From Gemmataceae bacterium (lineage in GTDB: Bacteria; Planctomycetota; Planctomycetia; Gemmatales; Gemmataceae), in NCBI GenBank assembly GCA_020847555.1, contig JADLBT010000550.1, positions 1-20,067 of the forward strand: a stretch of DNA of 20,067 nucleotides. The letters run 5' to 3'. The notes beneath the pieces are model-generated. The model saw only the letters and a program-made list of their open reading frames with translations. It was not told where the DNA came from and searched no databases. The position numbers and the translations under genes were made by a program. Positions 5,108 through 17,912 of the stretch are shown piece after piece (the stretch's first letter is position 1; every line of letters starts with the position of its first letter).

Positions 5108-7855
5108 CTACCGAATCGTCACGAACTCGTGATGATTCAGCAACACGTGGACCAGGCTCTCTCGCGCCCGGATCGCCGGATCACTCGAGGGCGCCCGTCC
5201 GTCGGGGTTGTTGCCGGCCGCAGGCAACTTCGTCTGCCGGTACTGGTCGGTCCGCTGGCGCAGGAACGTCGCGCACTCCGTCAACTCCGCGGCGGTCGGC
5301 GGACGGGACAGTACCTGCTCGAAGGCTGCGGTGACCACCGCCGCCGGGTCGGCGCCGGCCTGGTGCGCCAGGTCGCGCGCCAGGATTCGGCCGTGCGTGC
5401 GGGCCAGCTCGCTGGTCGCCAGCGCCAGCGCCTGCTGTGGCACGATGCTGTGCTTGCGCTCGTAGCACTCGCTCACCGACGCGGCGTCGAACAGTTGCAG
5501 GAACTCCATCTGCTTCTCGGCCGCGTGCTGGAAGTAGAGGCTGCGCCGCGGGACCGTCAGCCCCTGAGCGTGCGCGAGGTCCGGCCCGCCCATCGCCGCA
5601 TCGAGCCGCCCGGCGACGTAAAACACCATGTCGCGCACCACCTCCGCCTCGACACGCCGCGGCACCATCCGCCACAGATACTTGTTGTCGCGATCGAGCG
5701 TGAGATCCCCCGGGTCGGGCGTCGAGCCCAGGCGATACGCGCTGCTGGTGACGATGAGCCGGTGCAGCTGTTTCATGCTCCAGCCGCGCGCCATGAACTC
5801 GCTCGCCAGCCAGTCGAGCAGCGCCGGGTGCGACGGCGGCTGGCCGTTGCGCCCAAAGTCGAAGACGGTTGGCACCAGCGCCTGGCCGAAGTGGCGCAGC
5901 CAGATGTGGTTGACCGCCACCCGCGCGGTTAGCGGGTTCTCCTTGCTGGCCAACCAGCGGGCGAGGGCGAGGCGCCGACCCGTGCTCGTCGCGGGGTAGG
6001 TCGCCACCTGCCGCTTGCTGAACGCAGTCGAGGGCGGCAGTTTCAGGTCCGCCGCGGCCTTCGCGAACGCCCTGCGTGCGTCAGCGAGGCGCTGCGACAG
6101 CGGAACCTTCGTCTTCGGGGCGGTGGGGTCCGGATCGTGTTCGAGCGCGAACAGGTCGTTGCGTCGCTTGAGATAGGCGAAGCGGCGTTCGGCGGCCGTC
6201 AATGCCGTGGCTACCTTGCGCCACTCCGGGGTGTCGGCTCTGCCAGTGTCCTCCAGGCGCTCGACGTCGGCCCGGAGCCGAGCCAGCCGAACCGCCTCCA
6301 CCCCCACCTCGCGCGCCATGATCGCCCCTCGCCGGTGGGCCTCCAGCCGCGCTTGCATCCCCAGCCGTGCAGCCGCCGCGAGCGGACCGTTCGTCGGCTG
6401 GAACACCAACTGCCCAAGCCGGACATTTTGCTCCGCCTCCGAGATATCCAGATCGTGGAAGTCGAGGTTCTTCTCCGCGATCGCGATCAACTCCCGCAGC
6501 ACGAACGGACGCCGGCCGGGGGCGGAGGCGGCCAGCGGCAACTTGACCGGCTCGACCCGGAACGCGCCGCCCAGCGCCTCCGGCACGCCGGGGACGATCT
6601 TGCGGTTCCTGTCGGGGGTGCGGTCGTCGCCGCGGAGGAAGAACAGCGTCGGCGCGTTCAGGTCGGCGTCGTAGGCCCGCGCGAGGCCGACCTTCTTCGT
6701 GTCTGGCTCGTCGGGCAGCCGGTCGGTGCGGATCTTGTGCGGCTCGAAGATGGCCCGGAGCTGGTAGTAATCGGTCTGCAGGATCGGGTCGAACATGTGA
6801 TCGTGGCAGCGGGCGCAGCCGATCGTCACGCCCTGGAACGCCATGAAGGTGTGCTCGACCACGTCCTGCATCCACTTCTCGCGACTGAGCAGTTTGAAGT
6901 TGCGCACCAGGTAGCCGGTGGCACGCAGGGCGTCCGTGTCCTCGGGAGCGAGTTCGTCGCCCGCGAGCATCTCCAGGATCATGCGGTCGTAGCCCTTGTC
7001 GGCGTTTAGCGACTCGATGATCCAGTCGCGCCAGCGCCAGATGTGCGGCTGGCTGTCACGCACCTGTGCCCCGTAGCCGGCCCAGTCACTGTAGCGCCAG
7101 ACGTCCATCCAGTGCCGCCCCCAGCGCTCGCCGTACCGGGGATCACTCAGCAGCCGATCGACCACCTTCTCGTAGGCGCGCGGCGAGGCGTCCGCGCGGA
7201 AGGCGTGCAACTCGGCCCGCGTCGGCGGCAGGCCGATCAGGTCGAGGTAGACGCGGCGCAGCAGGGCCGCTGGCGGCGCCTCGGGGCGCGGCTTCAGGCC
7301 GAGTCGCTCGTGCTCGGCGGCGAGGAAGGCGTCAATCGGGTTGCGCACCCAGCTGGCGTTCTTGACCTTTGGCACAGCCGGGCGCTGGACGGCTGCGAAC
7401 GGGCGCCACGGGTAGCCGCCCTGTTCGCGGCGGAAGGCGGCGAGGAGTTCCTTCCCCCTGGCGAGTTGATCGGCCGTCGGGCGGTCGGCGGCGTCGCCGG
7501 GGTTGCGCCCGAGGAGCAACTCGACGAGGTTCGGGGTGCCGTCGCCGTCGCTGTCCTCACCGGCGACGGCTTCGAGGCGGTCGGCGAGGTCGGCGCTCTT
7601 GCCGGCCCTGCGCAGTTCCGAGCGGACCGCCCCGAGGCGCGCGCCGAAAGAGTTGTGCAGCTTCTCGTCCTCCGCCTTCGCGCCGGGCGGGTCGGGCAGG
7701 TGACAGGTGCGGCAGTCGTTGACCCGCTTCGACAGACGCGGGCCGAGGTAGTCGCCCAGGGCCCGCTTGTGGGCCGGCCGCCCGAGGGCGGAGGGGACGG
7801 CGAGGAGAACGGACGCAACGGCCAGGGCGGCCGCAGACCACGGCGCTCGAGTCAT
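5108..7855 (-). CDS. DUF1549/DUF1553 planctomycete cytochrome-type protein
   Basis: A 915-residue exported protein. In order it contains: a signal peptide (1-25, cleavage near SALG/RPAHK); a first heme-type motif C48-R-T-C-H52; an EF-hand/thrombospondin-type-3-like calcium loop DSDGDGTPNLVE (101-112); a DUF1549 (PSCyt2) domain from about 168 (NPIDAFLAAEH, VYLDLIGLPPT, RWGRHWMDVWRYSD) with a second heme-type motif C347-A-R-C-H351; a charged, possibly coiled-coil insert around 470-560; and a C-terminal DUF1553 (PSD1) domain (AVNHIWLRHFGQALV, SAYRLGS, ending NHHEFVTIR). The ATG at 7855-7853 has GGAGGGGGG 7 nt upstream and starts directly on the signal peptide. The open frame extends to 8689, but that extension is antisense to the LysR gene and is rejected. 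The family is typical of Planctomycetes and is presumed to be electron-transfer or substrate-oxidising; heme binding is inferred from CxxCH only. It leads the minus-strand cluster with Uma2 and DUF1501. Confidence 0.9.
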   Translation of the reverse strand: MTRAPWSAAALAVASVLLAVPSALGRPAHKRALGDYLGPRLSKRVNDCRTCHLPDPPGAKAEDEKLHNSFGARLGAVRSELRRAGKSADLADRLEAVAGEDSDGDGTPNLVELLLGRNPGDAADRPTADQLARGKELLAAFRREQGGYPWRPFAAVQRPAVPKVKNASWVRNPIDAFLAAEHERLGLKPRPEAPPAALLRRVYLDLIGLPPTRAELHAFRADASPRAYEKVVDRLLSDPRYGERWGRHWMDVWRYSDWAGYGAQVRDSQPHIWRWRDWIIESLNADKGYDRMILEMLAGDELAPEDTDALRATGYLVRNFKLLSREKWMQDVVEHTFMAFQGVTIGCARCHDHMFDPILQTDYYQLRAIFEPHKIRTDRLPDEPDTKKVGLARAYDADLNAPTLFFLRGDDRTPDRNRKIVPGVPEALGGAFRVEPVKLPLAASAPGRRPFVLRELIAIAEKNLDFHDLDISEAEQNVRLGQLVFQPTNGPLAAAARLGMQARLEAHRRGAIMAREVGVEAVRLARLRADVERLEDTGRADTPEWRKVATALTAAERRFAYLKRRNDLFALEHDPDPTAPKTKVPLSQRLADARRAFAKAAADLKLPPSTAFSKRQVATYPATSTGRRLALARWLASKENPLTARVAVNHIWLRHFGQALVPTVFDFGRNGQPPSHPALLDWLASEFMARGWSMKQLHRLIVTSSAYRLGSTPDPGDLTLDRDNKYLWRMVPRRVEAEVVRDMVFYVAGRLDAAMGGPDLAHAQGLTVPRRSLYFQHAAEKQMEFLQLFDAASVSECYERKHSIVPQQALALATSELARTHGRILARDLAHQAGADPAAVVTAAFEQVLSRPPTAAELTECATFLRQRTDQYRQTKLPAAGNNPDGRAPSSDPAIRARESLVHVLLNHHEFVTIR

Positions 7856-8066
7856 GGACTTACCCCCCTCCGGCTGGAAACCAGATCCCGTGTCGGTGCG
7901 CAAGACGGTATCGGGCAGGCGCAATGGCAGAATAAGAAGTATCGTACCCGTCCGGTTCCGCGTGCGGCAAGGAGATTCCACGGAACTGGGCAGATGACGG
8001 CGCCGATGCTGGCCTTGCGGACCCCGGGCGGGCCTGGTACTACTATTAAGGAAGTTGATGAAGCAC

Positions 8067-8098
8067 TCTCTTGCTATTAGAGAAGGCGATGGTACACT
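8067..8098 (+). promoter_or_regulatory. Candidate LysR promoter and operator
   Basis: TTGCTA (8071-8076) and TACACT (8093-8098) are 16 nt apart and would start transcription at about 8105, which is the ATG itself. That agrees with the lack of a good Shine-Dalgarno and suggests a leaderless message. A 17-bp dyad, TCTCTTGCTATTAGAGA (8067-8083), overlaps the -35 and contains a T-N11-A (8069-8081), the box type bound by LysR proteins, so autorepression is plausible. The rest of the 249-bp divergent gap 7856-8104 shows no other clear element. Confidence 0.35.
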
Positions 8099-8104
8099 AG
8101 GGCC

Positions 8105-9270
8105 ATGCAGATCGAAGCGCTCAAGGTGTTTTGCGACGTCGCCCGGCTGCGGAGCTTCTCCCAGGCGGCCCAGACGCAGTCCCGGCCGATCACCCAGTCG
8201 GCCGCCAGCCAGGTCGTGTCCCAGCTGGAGGAGCGCCTCGGCGTGCAGCTGATCGACCGCTCGACACGGCCGCTGCAGCTTACCCCACTGGGGCAGACGT
8301 ACTACGAGGGGTGCCGGCAGATCCTCGATCAGTACGCCGAACTGGAGGCGAGCATCCGCACGGCCAACGCCCATCTGGCGGGGACGGTTCGCGTCGCGGC
8401 CATCTACTCGGTCGGACTGGGGGACATCAGCCAGTACGTCCAGCGCTTCAAGGCCGACTACCCGGACGTGGCCGTCCACCTGGAGTACCTGCACCCGGAC
8501 CGGGTGTACGAGAAGGTGCGCGACGGGGCCGCCGACCTGGGGTTGGTGTCGTTCCCGCGCCGCTCGCCCAGGCTCGCCAGCCAGCCGTGGCGCGAAGAGG
8601 AGATGGTGCTTACCTGCTCCCCGGTACATCCGCTGGCAGCGGGCCGCGACATCCGCCCCGCCCAGTTCGGCGGCGAGGCGTACATCCACTTCGACCGCGG
8701 GCTGACGATCCGCCGGGAGGTGGATCGGTTCCTGCGCGAGCAGGGGGTGGCGGTCGAGGTTGTCCTCGAATTCGACAACATCGAGAACATCAAAAAAGCC
8801 GTCGAACTCGGCGCTGGCGTGGCCCTCTTGCCCGAGCCGACGGTCCGGCGCGAGGTTGAGGACGGGACGCTGCTGGCCCGGCCACTTCAGGGTTGCCGGC
8901 TGGTGCGGCCATTAGGTATTATTCATCGCCGCCACCACAAGCTCAGCGCCAGTGCTCGCCGCTTCATGGAGTTGCTGCGCCAGTACCCCACGGGGGGACT
9001 GCTCGACACCACGTCGTCCGGGGCCATGCCGACAGGGGCCGCAGCCGAGACGGCTGGCAAATCCCGCACCGACGCGAACCACAGGGTCCGCCACGACCCG
9101 CCCGCAACCCGCACCACCGCGAACGGCACAGCGGCCGCCCCGGTGGGGGCGGCCGCGACCGCTAACGGGGCCGCCGTGCATGCGCCCCGCGACGGCGCCC
9201 CCTCGCCCCACCCGCGCCGCGCCCGGCCGCCGCACCGAACCACTGGCTCCCCGAGGAAGGACACGCAGCG

Positions 9271-9274
<4 letters not shown>
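8105..9274 (+). CDS. LysR-family transcriptional regulator
   Basis: A 389-residue LysR-type DNA-binding regulator. Residues 1-65 form the winged helix-turn-helix (EALKVFCDVARLRSFSQAA, then ITQSAASQVVSQLEERLG and LIDRSTRPLQLTPLG). A linker helix follows, and the effector-binding domain spans about 92-295 (TVRVAAIYSVGLGDISQYV, ADLGLVSF, EFDNIENIKKAVELGAGVALLPEP). Residues 301-389 are a low-complexity Ala/Pro/Thr/Arg tail beyond the usual length of about 300. Between the first HTH helix (QAA) and TQSAAS there are about two more residues than in typical LysR proteins. The ATG at 8105 begins on the conserved helix. The TGA at 9272-9274 overlaps the gltB ATG (ATGA), so the regulator is probably co-translated with gltB. 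Control of glutamate synthase, as GltC does in Bacillus, is an inference from position. Confidence 0.9.
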
Positions 9275-13921
<4,647 letters not shown>

Positions 13922-13930
13922 CCGATAGTA

Positions 13931-13986
13931 ACGAGCTGGAAGCGTAAGCGACGGCACAAGGCCCGTCGCTTACGCTTCCAGCTCGT
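13931..13986. repeat. Perfect 24-bp inverted repeat between gltB and gltD
   Basis: Bases 13931-13954 are perfectly complementary to 13963-13986, with an 8-nt loop (CACAAGGC). The arm contains AGCGTAAGCGACGG, related to AGCG-x-CAGCGAC motifs in the next two spacers. It begins 9 nt after the gltB stop and 59 nt before gltD. No T-run follows it, so it looks more like an interspersed palindromic element that could stabilise or attenuate the gltB-gltD message than a simple terminator. Confidence 0.85.
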
Positions 13987-14045
13987 ATGCCAGAATTCAC
14001 CGGGCCGACAGCGAGTGACGGCCGCGTAACAGGTAGGGTAGACCG

Positions 14046-15527
14046 ATGGGCAAGCCGACTGGTTTTCTGGAGTACCCGCGCGAGCTGCCGCTGGCGGCAG
14101 CGCCGGCCGAGCGCGTCCGCCACTGGCACGAGTTCCACGACCACGCCGACGAGAACCTGCTGCGCAAACAGGGGGCGCGCTGCATGGACTGCGGCGTACC
14201 GTTCTGCCACACTGGTGCGCTCATCGAGGGGATGGCGTCCGGGTGCCCCATCAACAACCTTATCCCGGAGTGGAACGACCTCGTCTACCGCGGGCTGTGG
14301 CGCGACGCGCTCGAGCGGCTGCACAAGACGAACAACTTCCCCGAGTTCACCGGCCGCGTCTGCCCCGCCCCGTGCGAGGGGTCGTGCGTCCTCGGCATCA
14401 ACGAGGAGCCGGTGACGATCAAGAACATCGAGTGCGCCATCATCGACCGGGGGTTCGAGGAAGGGTGGGTCACGCCCGAGAAACCGGCGAAACGCACCGG
14501 CAAGAAGGTCGCGGTCGTCGGGTCCGGCCCGGCTGGACTCGCGGCCGCCGCCCAGCTGAACCGGGCCGGCCACTGGGTCACCGTCTTCGAGCGCGCCGAC
14601 CGGATCGGCGGACTGCTCATGTACGGCATCCCGAACATGAAGCTCGACAAGGCGCTCGTCCAGCGCCGCATCGACGTGCTGGCTGCCGAGGGCGTCCGGT
14701 TCGTGACCAGCTGCGAGGTCGGCAAGGACTTCCCGGCCGACCGGCTGCTCAAGGAGTTCAACGCCGTCACCCTCTGCGGCGGGGCGACGAAGCCGCGCGA
14801 CCTGCCGATCGAGGGGCGCGACCTGCGCGGCGTTCACTTCGCGATGGAGTTCCTGCACGCGAACACCAGGAGCCTGCTCGATTCCGGCCACGCCGACGGC
14901 AACTACATCTCGGCGAAGGACAGGGACGTCATCGTCATCGGCGGCGGCGATACCGGGACAGACTGTGTCGGCACGTCGCTGCGGCACGGGTGCCGGAGCC
15001 TGGTCCAGTTCGAGATCCTGCCGAAGCCGCCGCTGGCGCGCGCCGCCGACAACCCGTGGCCGCAGTGGCCGAAGGTGTACAAACTCGACTACGGCCAGGA
15101 GGAGGCGGCCGTGCGCTTCGGGGACGACCCGCGCGAGTACCTGATCCAGACGAAGAAGTTCGTCGGCGACGACTGCGGCCACGTCAAGGAGCTGCACACG
15201 GTCCGAATCGAGTGGGTCAGGGACAACGGCCGGTTCGCGCCGCACGAGATCCCCGGCTCGGAGCGCGTCTGGCCGGCCCAGCTGGTGCTCCTGGCGATGG
15301 GCTTCCTCGGGCCGGAGAACCAGCTGCTCGATCAGCTCGGGGTCGAGAAGGATCCGCGGACGAACGCGAAGGCGGAATATGGGAAGTTCGCGACGAGCGT
15401 CCCGGGCGTGTTCGCGGCCGGCGACATGCGGCGCGGCCAGAGCCTCGTCGTGTGGGCGATCAACGAGGGGCGCGGCGCCGCCCGCGAGTGCGACCGCTAC
15501 CTGATGGGCGAGACCGTCCTGCCCTGA
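14046..15527 (+). CDS. gltD: Glutamate synthase small subunit (NADPH, FAD, 4Fe-4S)
   Basis: A 493-residue GltD that passes electrons from NADPH through FAD and iron-sulfur clusters to GltB. The N-terminal domain has the two cysteine sets of the cluster region: C46, C49, C54, C67 ([16 protein letters not shown]) and C106, C110, C114 (CPAPCEGSC). The FAD-binding Rossmann motif is [12 protein letters not shown] (about 157-168) with the family's [13 protein letters not shown]. The NADPH-binding motif is [13 protein letters not shown] (295-307), and the C-terminal FAD motif [19 protein letters not shown] is intact. The length is normal. Spacing to gltB is 124 bp, filled mainly by the 24-bp hairpin. 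A weak AGGTAGGG lies upstream of the ATG. No missing residues were noticed, so this subunit appears functional even though gltB is frameshifted here. Confidence 0.95.
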   Translation: MGKPTGFLEYPRELPLAAAPAERVRHWHEFHDHADENLLRKQGARCMDCGVPFCHTGALIEGMASGCPINNLIPEWNDLVYRGLWRDALERLHKTNNFPEFTGRVCPAPCEGSCVLGINEEPVTIKNIECAIIDRGFEEGWVTPEKPAKRTGKKVAVVGSGPAGLAAAAQLNRAGHWVTVFERADRIGGLLMYGIPNMKLDKALVQRRIDVLAAEGVRFVTSCEVGKDFPADRLLKEFNAVTLCGGATKPRDLPIEGRDLRGVHFAMEFLHANTRSLLDSGHADGNYISAKDRDVIVIGGGDTGTDCVGTSLRHGCRSLVQFEILPKPPLARAADNPWPQWPKVYKLDYGQEEAAVRFGDDPREYLIQTKKFVGDDCGHVKELHTVRIEWVRDNGRFAPHEIPGSERVWPAQLVLLAMGFLGPENQLLDQLGVEKDPRTNAKAEYGKFATSVPGVFAAGDMRRGQSLVVWAINEGRGAARECDRYLMGETVLP

Positions 15528-15557
15528 CGAGGCGCTTTTACCCTCGTACCAGCCCGC

Positions 15558-15589
15558 AGCGCCAGCGACGGGCGCGAGCGCGCGCCCGT
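15558..15589. repeat. AGCGCCAGCGACGGG repeat with small hairpin
   Basis: In the 99-bp gltD-rdgB spacer, AGCGCCAGCGACGGG (15558-15572) resembles the arm of the gltB-gltD hairpin. It runs into a 9-bp hairpin, ACGGGCGCG / CGCGCCCGT, with loop AGCG (15568-15589). No T-run follows. It is probably a degenerate member of the same spacer repeat family. Confidence 0.5.
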
Positions 15590-15626
15590 GAAGATGCTCC
15601 GTCCGCAACGAGTCGAGGAGAAAGTA

Positions 15627-16229
15627 ATGCCGCCGGTGCTGGTGGTGGGAACCCGGAACGCGAAGAAGCGTCAGGAAATCCTCGACATCCTGGGCGATCT
15701 GGAGATCGAGTTGCGCGACCTGACGGCGTACCCGCAGGCGCCCGAGGTGGTCGAGGACGGCGACACGTTCGAGGCCAACGCCCGCAAGAAGGCGGTCGAG
15801 CTGGCGCGGGCGCTGGGCGAGTGGGTGCTCGGCGAGGATAGCGGGCTGGCGGTCCCGGCCCTGAACGGGCGGCCCGGCGTGTACTCGGCGCGCTATGCCG
15901 GCAAACAGGGGGACGACGCCGCCAACAACGCGCGCCTCCTGGCCGAACTCGCCCCGCTGCCGGACGACCGCCGCGCCGCTTACTACGTCTGCACGGCGGC
16001 CCTCGCGGACCCGAAGGGCGAGGTCCAGGCGGTGAGCGAGGGGCGCTGCCACGGTGTCATCGTCCGGGAGTACCGCGGCAGCGGCGGGTTCGGCTACGAT
16101 CCGCTGTTCCTCATCCCCGAGTACCACCGCACCTTCGGCGAGCTGAGCCCCACCGTCAAGCACGCCCTCAGCCACCGCGCCCGGGCGCTGGAGCGGCTGC
16201 GCCCTGCCCTGCGGCGCCTGCTGCACTGA
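15627..16229 (+). CDS. rdgB: XTP/dITP diphosphatase (RdgB/HAM1)
   Basis: A 200-residue house-cleaning nucleotidase that hydrolyses dITP, ITP and XTP to the monophosphates and prevents their incorporation into nucleic acids. Family motifs are complete: [13 protein letters not shown] (T9, N11, K14) at the N-terminus, [33 protein letters not shown] (E70, D71), [11 protein letters not shown] (151-161) and [16 protein letters not shown] (S182, H183, R184). The ATG at 15627 has GAGGAG 6 nt upstream (15615-15620) and gives the normal family length. The in-frame ATG at 15588 would add 13 residues that derive from the spacer repeat. It follows gltD by 99 bp on the same strand and precedes xerD, a housekeeping run rather than a pathway. 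Confidence 0.94.
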   Translation: MPPVLVVGTRNAKKRQEILDILGDLEIELRDLTAYPQAPEVVEDGDTFEANARKKAVELARALGEWVLGEDSGLAVPALNGRPGVYSARYAGKQGDDAANNARLLAELAPLPDDRRAAYYVCTAALADPKGEVQAVSEGRCHGVIVREYRGSGGFGYDPLFLIPEYHRTFGELSPTVKHALSHRARALERLRPALRRLLH

Positions 16230-16238
16230 GAGGAAGAG

Positions 16239-16309
16239 AAAGCCCACGGGTGGCGGCCCGTGGGCGCAGCGTCAGCGACTTGACCCACAGGGCGCCACCC
16301 GTGGGCTTT
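16239..16309. repeat. 71-bp hairpin repeat after rdgB
   Basis: AAAGCCCACGGGTGGCG (16239-16255) is perfectly inverted at 16293-16309. The stem continues inward (GCCC-GTGGG with GCCCTGTGGG, one gap), leaving a loop that contains AGCGTCAGCGACTT. It begins 10 nt after the rdgB stop and could terminate or stabilise the rdgB transcript. A fragment, GGCCCGTGGGC, recurs at 18851-18861. Confidence 0.8.
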
Positions 16310-16384
16310 GCGGGCACAAGTTCCCCCCTCCGGCTGCCGACAAGGGATAAGGGAAGCTGCGCTCCACCTGGGAAGGAGTCCATC

Positions 16385-17305
16385 ATGCCCTCCGAAGCGG
16401 CCGGCCGGTTCGCCGCCCTGTCCGACGACGTCAAGGCGTTCCGCCACTACCTCCAGGGCGAGCGCGGGCTCGCCCGCAACACCGTCCTCGCCTACGGCCG
16501 CGACCTGGACCACTTCACGAACTGGGTCGCGGGCGAAGCGCTGATCGACTACCTGCGGCCGACGGTGCGCGAGCTGACCGGCTACCTGAGCCACCTGCGC
16601 GACGCCAACCTGGCCCCACCGAGCGTCGCCCGCAATCTCGTCGCGCTGAAGATGTTCTACCGCTTCCTCCGGCTGGAGGAGCGCGTCGAGCAGAACGCCG
16701 TCGATCTGCTCAGCTCCCCCGCCCTGTGGGAACGCATCCCCCAGGTGCTCAGCCCGGACAGCGTCGATCGGCTCCTCGGCGCCCCCCAGCCGACCGACCG
16801 CTACTACCTGCGCGACCGTGCCCTGCTGGAAACACTGTACGCGACCGGCAGCCGCGCCTCGGAGGTGGTCGGCCTGACCATGCAGGACATGCATCTCGAT
16901 TCGAGCTTCTGCAAGTGCATCGGCAAGGGGAGCAAGCACCGCATCGTCCCGCTCGGACGCCCGGCGGTGGCGGCGCTGCACGCCTACCTGGAGGGTCTGC
17001 GGCCGAGATTGGTGCGCGCTGCCGACGCTTCGTGGGTCTTCGTCAGCCGCGGCGGCCGCGCCCTGACGCGCGAGATGCTCTGGGTGCTGGTCAAGAAGTA
17101 TGCGCTGCGCGCCGGACTCAGTCCGCGCGTCAGCCCGCACACGCTCCGGCACAGTTTCGCCACCCACCTGCTCGCCGGCGGCGCCGACCTGCGCGCGGTT
17201 CAGGAGCTGCTCGGCCACGCCAACATTCGCACAACGCAGCACTACACGCACGTCGATCGGGATCGGCTCAGGGCCATCCACCGGAAATTCCACCCGCGCG
17301 GGTGA
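16385..17305 (+). CDS. xerD: Site-specific tyrosine recombinase XerD/XerC
   Basis: A 306-residue tyrosine recombinase of the Xer type that resolves chromosome dimers at dif together with a partner. The N-terminal SAM-like core-binding domain covers about 14-100 ([21 protein letters not shown]). The catalytic domain has the whole set: R157 ([13 protein letters not shown]), K181 ([12 protein letters not shown]), H252 and R255 ([12 protein letters not shown]), H278 ([16 protein letters not shown]) and the nucleophile Y287. The C-terminus [13 protein letters not shown] resembles XerD slightly more than XerC, but the two cannot be separated safely here. The ATG at 16385 has GGAAGGAG 6 nt upstream. 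The open frame extends to 16250, but that part reads through the repeat. It is convergent with the NikL-like gene, 10 nt apart. Confidence 0.92.
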   Translation: MPSEAAGRFAALSDDVKAFRHYLQGERGLARNTVLAYGRDLDHFTNWVAGEALIDYLRPTVRELTGYLSHLRDANLAPPSVARNLVALKMFYRFLRLEERVEQNAVDLLSSPALWERIPQVLSPDSVDRLLGAPQPTDRYYLRDRALLETLYATGSRASEVVGLTMQDMHLDSSFCKCIGKGSKHRIVPLGRPAVAALHAYLEGLRPRLVRAADASWVFVSRGGRALTREMLWVLVKKYALRAGLSPRVSPHTLRHSFATHLLAGGADLRAVQELLGHANIRTTQHYTHVDRDRLRAIHRKFHPRG

Positions 17306-17319
17306 CAGAGCGCTGTCAC
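17302..17319. terminator. Palindrome at convergent stop codons
   Basis: GTGACAGAGCGCTGTCAC is a perfect 7-bp stem with loop AGCG. The left arm contains the TGA of xerD (17303-17305) and the right arm contains the TGA of the NikL-like gene read on the other strand (17318-17316). No T-run is present on either side, so it could act only as a short bidirectional or factor-dependent terminator. Confidence 0.4.
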
Positions 17320-17912
17320 GGTCTGGCCTCCCGGATCCCCTCCGGGTGCGGCGGGCGCAGGCCGTGGGCCGCCGACGGCCTCTCTGCGCCCAGCCCGTCC
17401 CTCTCGCCCGCGAGCGCATCGAGTCGCCGCCGCAGCGCGGCGAGTTCCCGGCCCTGGCGCAGGATGAGCAGGAAGGCGCCCAGTGCCAGCAGAAGCGCCA
17501 CGCCCGCCGCCAGACCCTGGACGGGGAACTCGTAGCTGCGCTCGCGCGGGGGCGCGTCCCTGGCTGCCAGGTCGGCCGTGGCGATCGTCAGTTCCTTGCG
17601 GTGCCCCTGCCCCGCCGCGATCACCACGCGCAGCGGTTCCGCCTTCTTGTAAGTGAAGACGTAGATGCCCCTGTCGTCCAGTTCGCCCGGTGCGGCGAGC
17701 AGTGGCGAGCCGTCCGCGCGGTAGACGGTCACCTTCGCCCCTTTCGGCGCATCGCCCGTCTCGAACCAGCTCTCGATCTGGACCTTGCCGCCGGGCAGGA
17801 CGCGGTACTCACCGTCGAGCCGGTGCGCTCGCGCCGCCGGTGTCAGGGACAGCACCGCCGCCAGCGCCAGCGGCAGGGAGCGAAGAAGGGTCGGGGCACA
17901 GCCCGGTCGCAT
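17316..17912 (-). CDS. NikL-like membrane-anchored periplasmic protein
   Basis: A 198-residue protein with a signal peptide (about 1-29, cleavage after PAARA so that mature residue 1 is H30). A single Ig/carboxypeptidase-regulatory-like beta domain follows (GGKVQIESWFETGDAPKGAKVTVYRADG ... GIYVFTYKKAEPLRVVIAA, about 35-115), then one transmembrane helix at about 132-152, a short coiled coil (153-174) and a Pro/Arg-rich tail. This plan, placed directly after a CbiM/NikM gene, matches the NikL auxiliary component of ECF-type nickel transporters; the name rests on architecture and context. The ATG at 17912-17910 has GGAGG 5 nt upstream. Its first 104 nt overlap the 3' end of the CbiM/NikM gene in another frame. 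It probably helps bind or hand over Ni or Co at the outer face of the membrane. The following minus-strand genes for Q and O components are absent. Confidence 0.72.
   Translation of the reverse strand: MRPGCAPTLLRSLPLALAAVLSLTPAARAHRLDGEYRVLPGGKVQIESWFETGDAPKGAKVTVYRADGSPLLAAPGELDDRGIYVFTYKKAEPLRVVIAAGQGHRKELTIATADLAARDAPPRERSYEFPVQGLAAGVALLLALGAFLLILRQGRELAALRRRLDALAGERDGLGAERPSAAHGLRPPHPEGIREARP

Noticed and set aside
3349..5334. 661-codon plus-strand frame over DUF1501, Uma2 and the end of DUF1549
   Set aside because: It spans parts of three real minus-strand genes, with Arg/Ala/Val-rich shadow composition.
7863..7876. 14-nt CCCCCCTCCGGCTG shared with 16323-16336
   Set aside because: At 7863 it contains a ribosome-binding site on the minus strand, and the second copy is on the other side of a gene in the opposite sense; most likely chance at this GC content.
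7856..8689. N-terminal extension of the DUF1549/DUF1553 frame
   Set aside because: It is antisense to the LysR gene; the internal ATG at 7855 has a strong ribosome-binding site and starts on a signal peptide.
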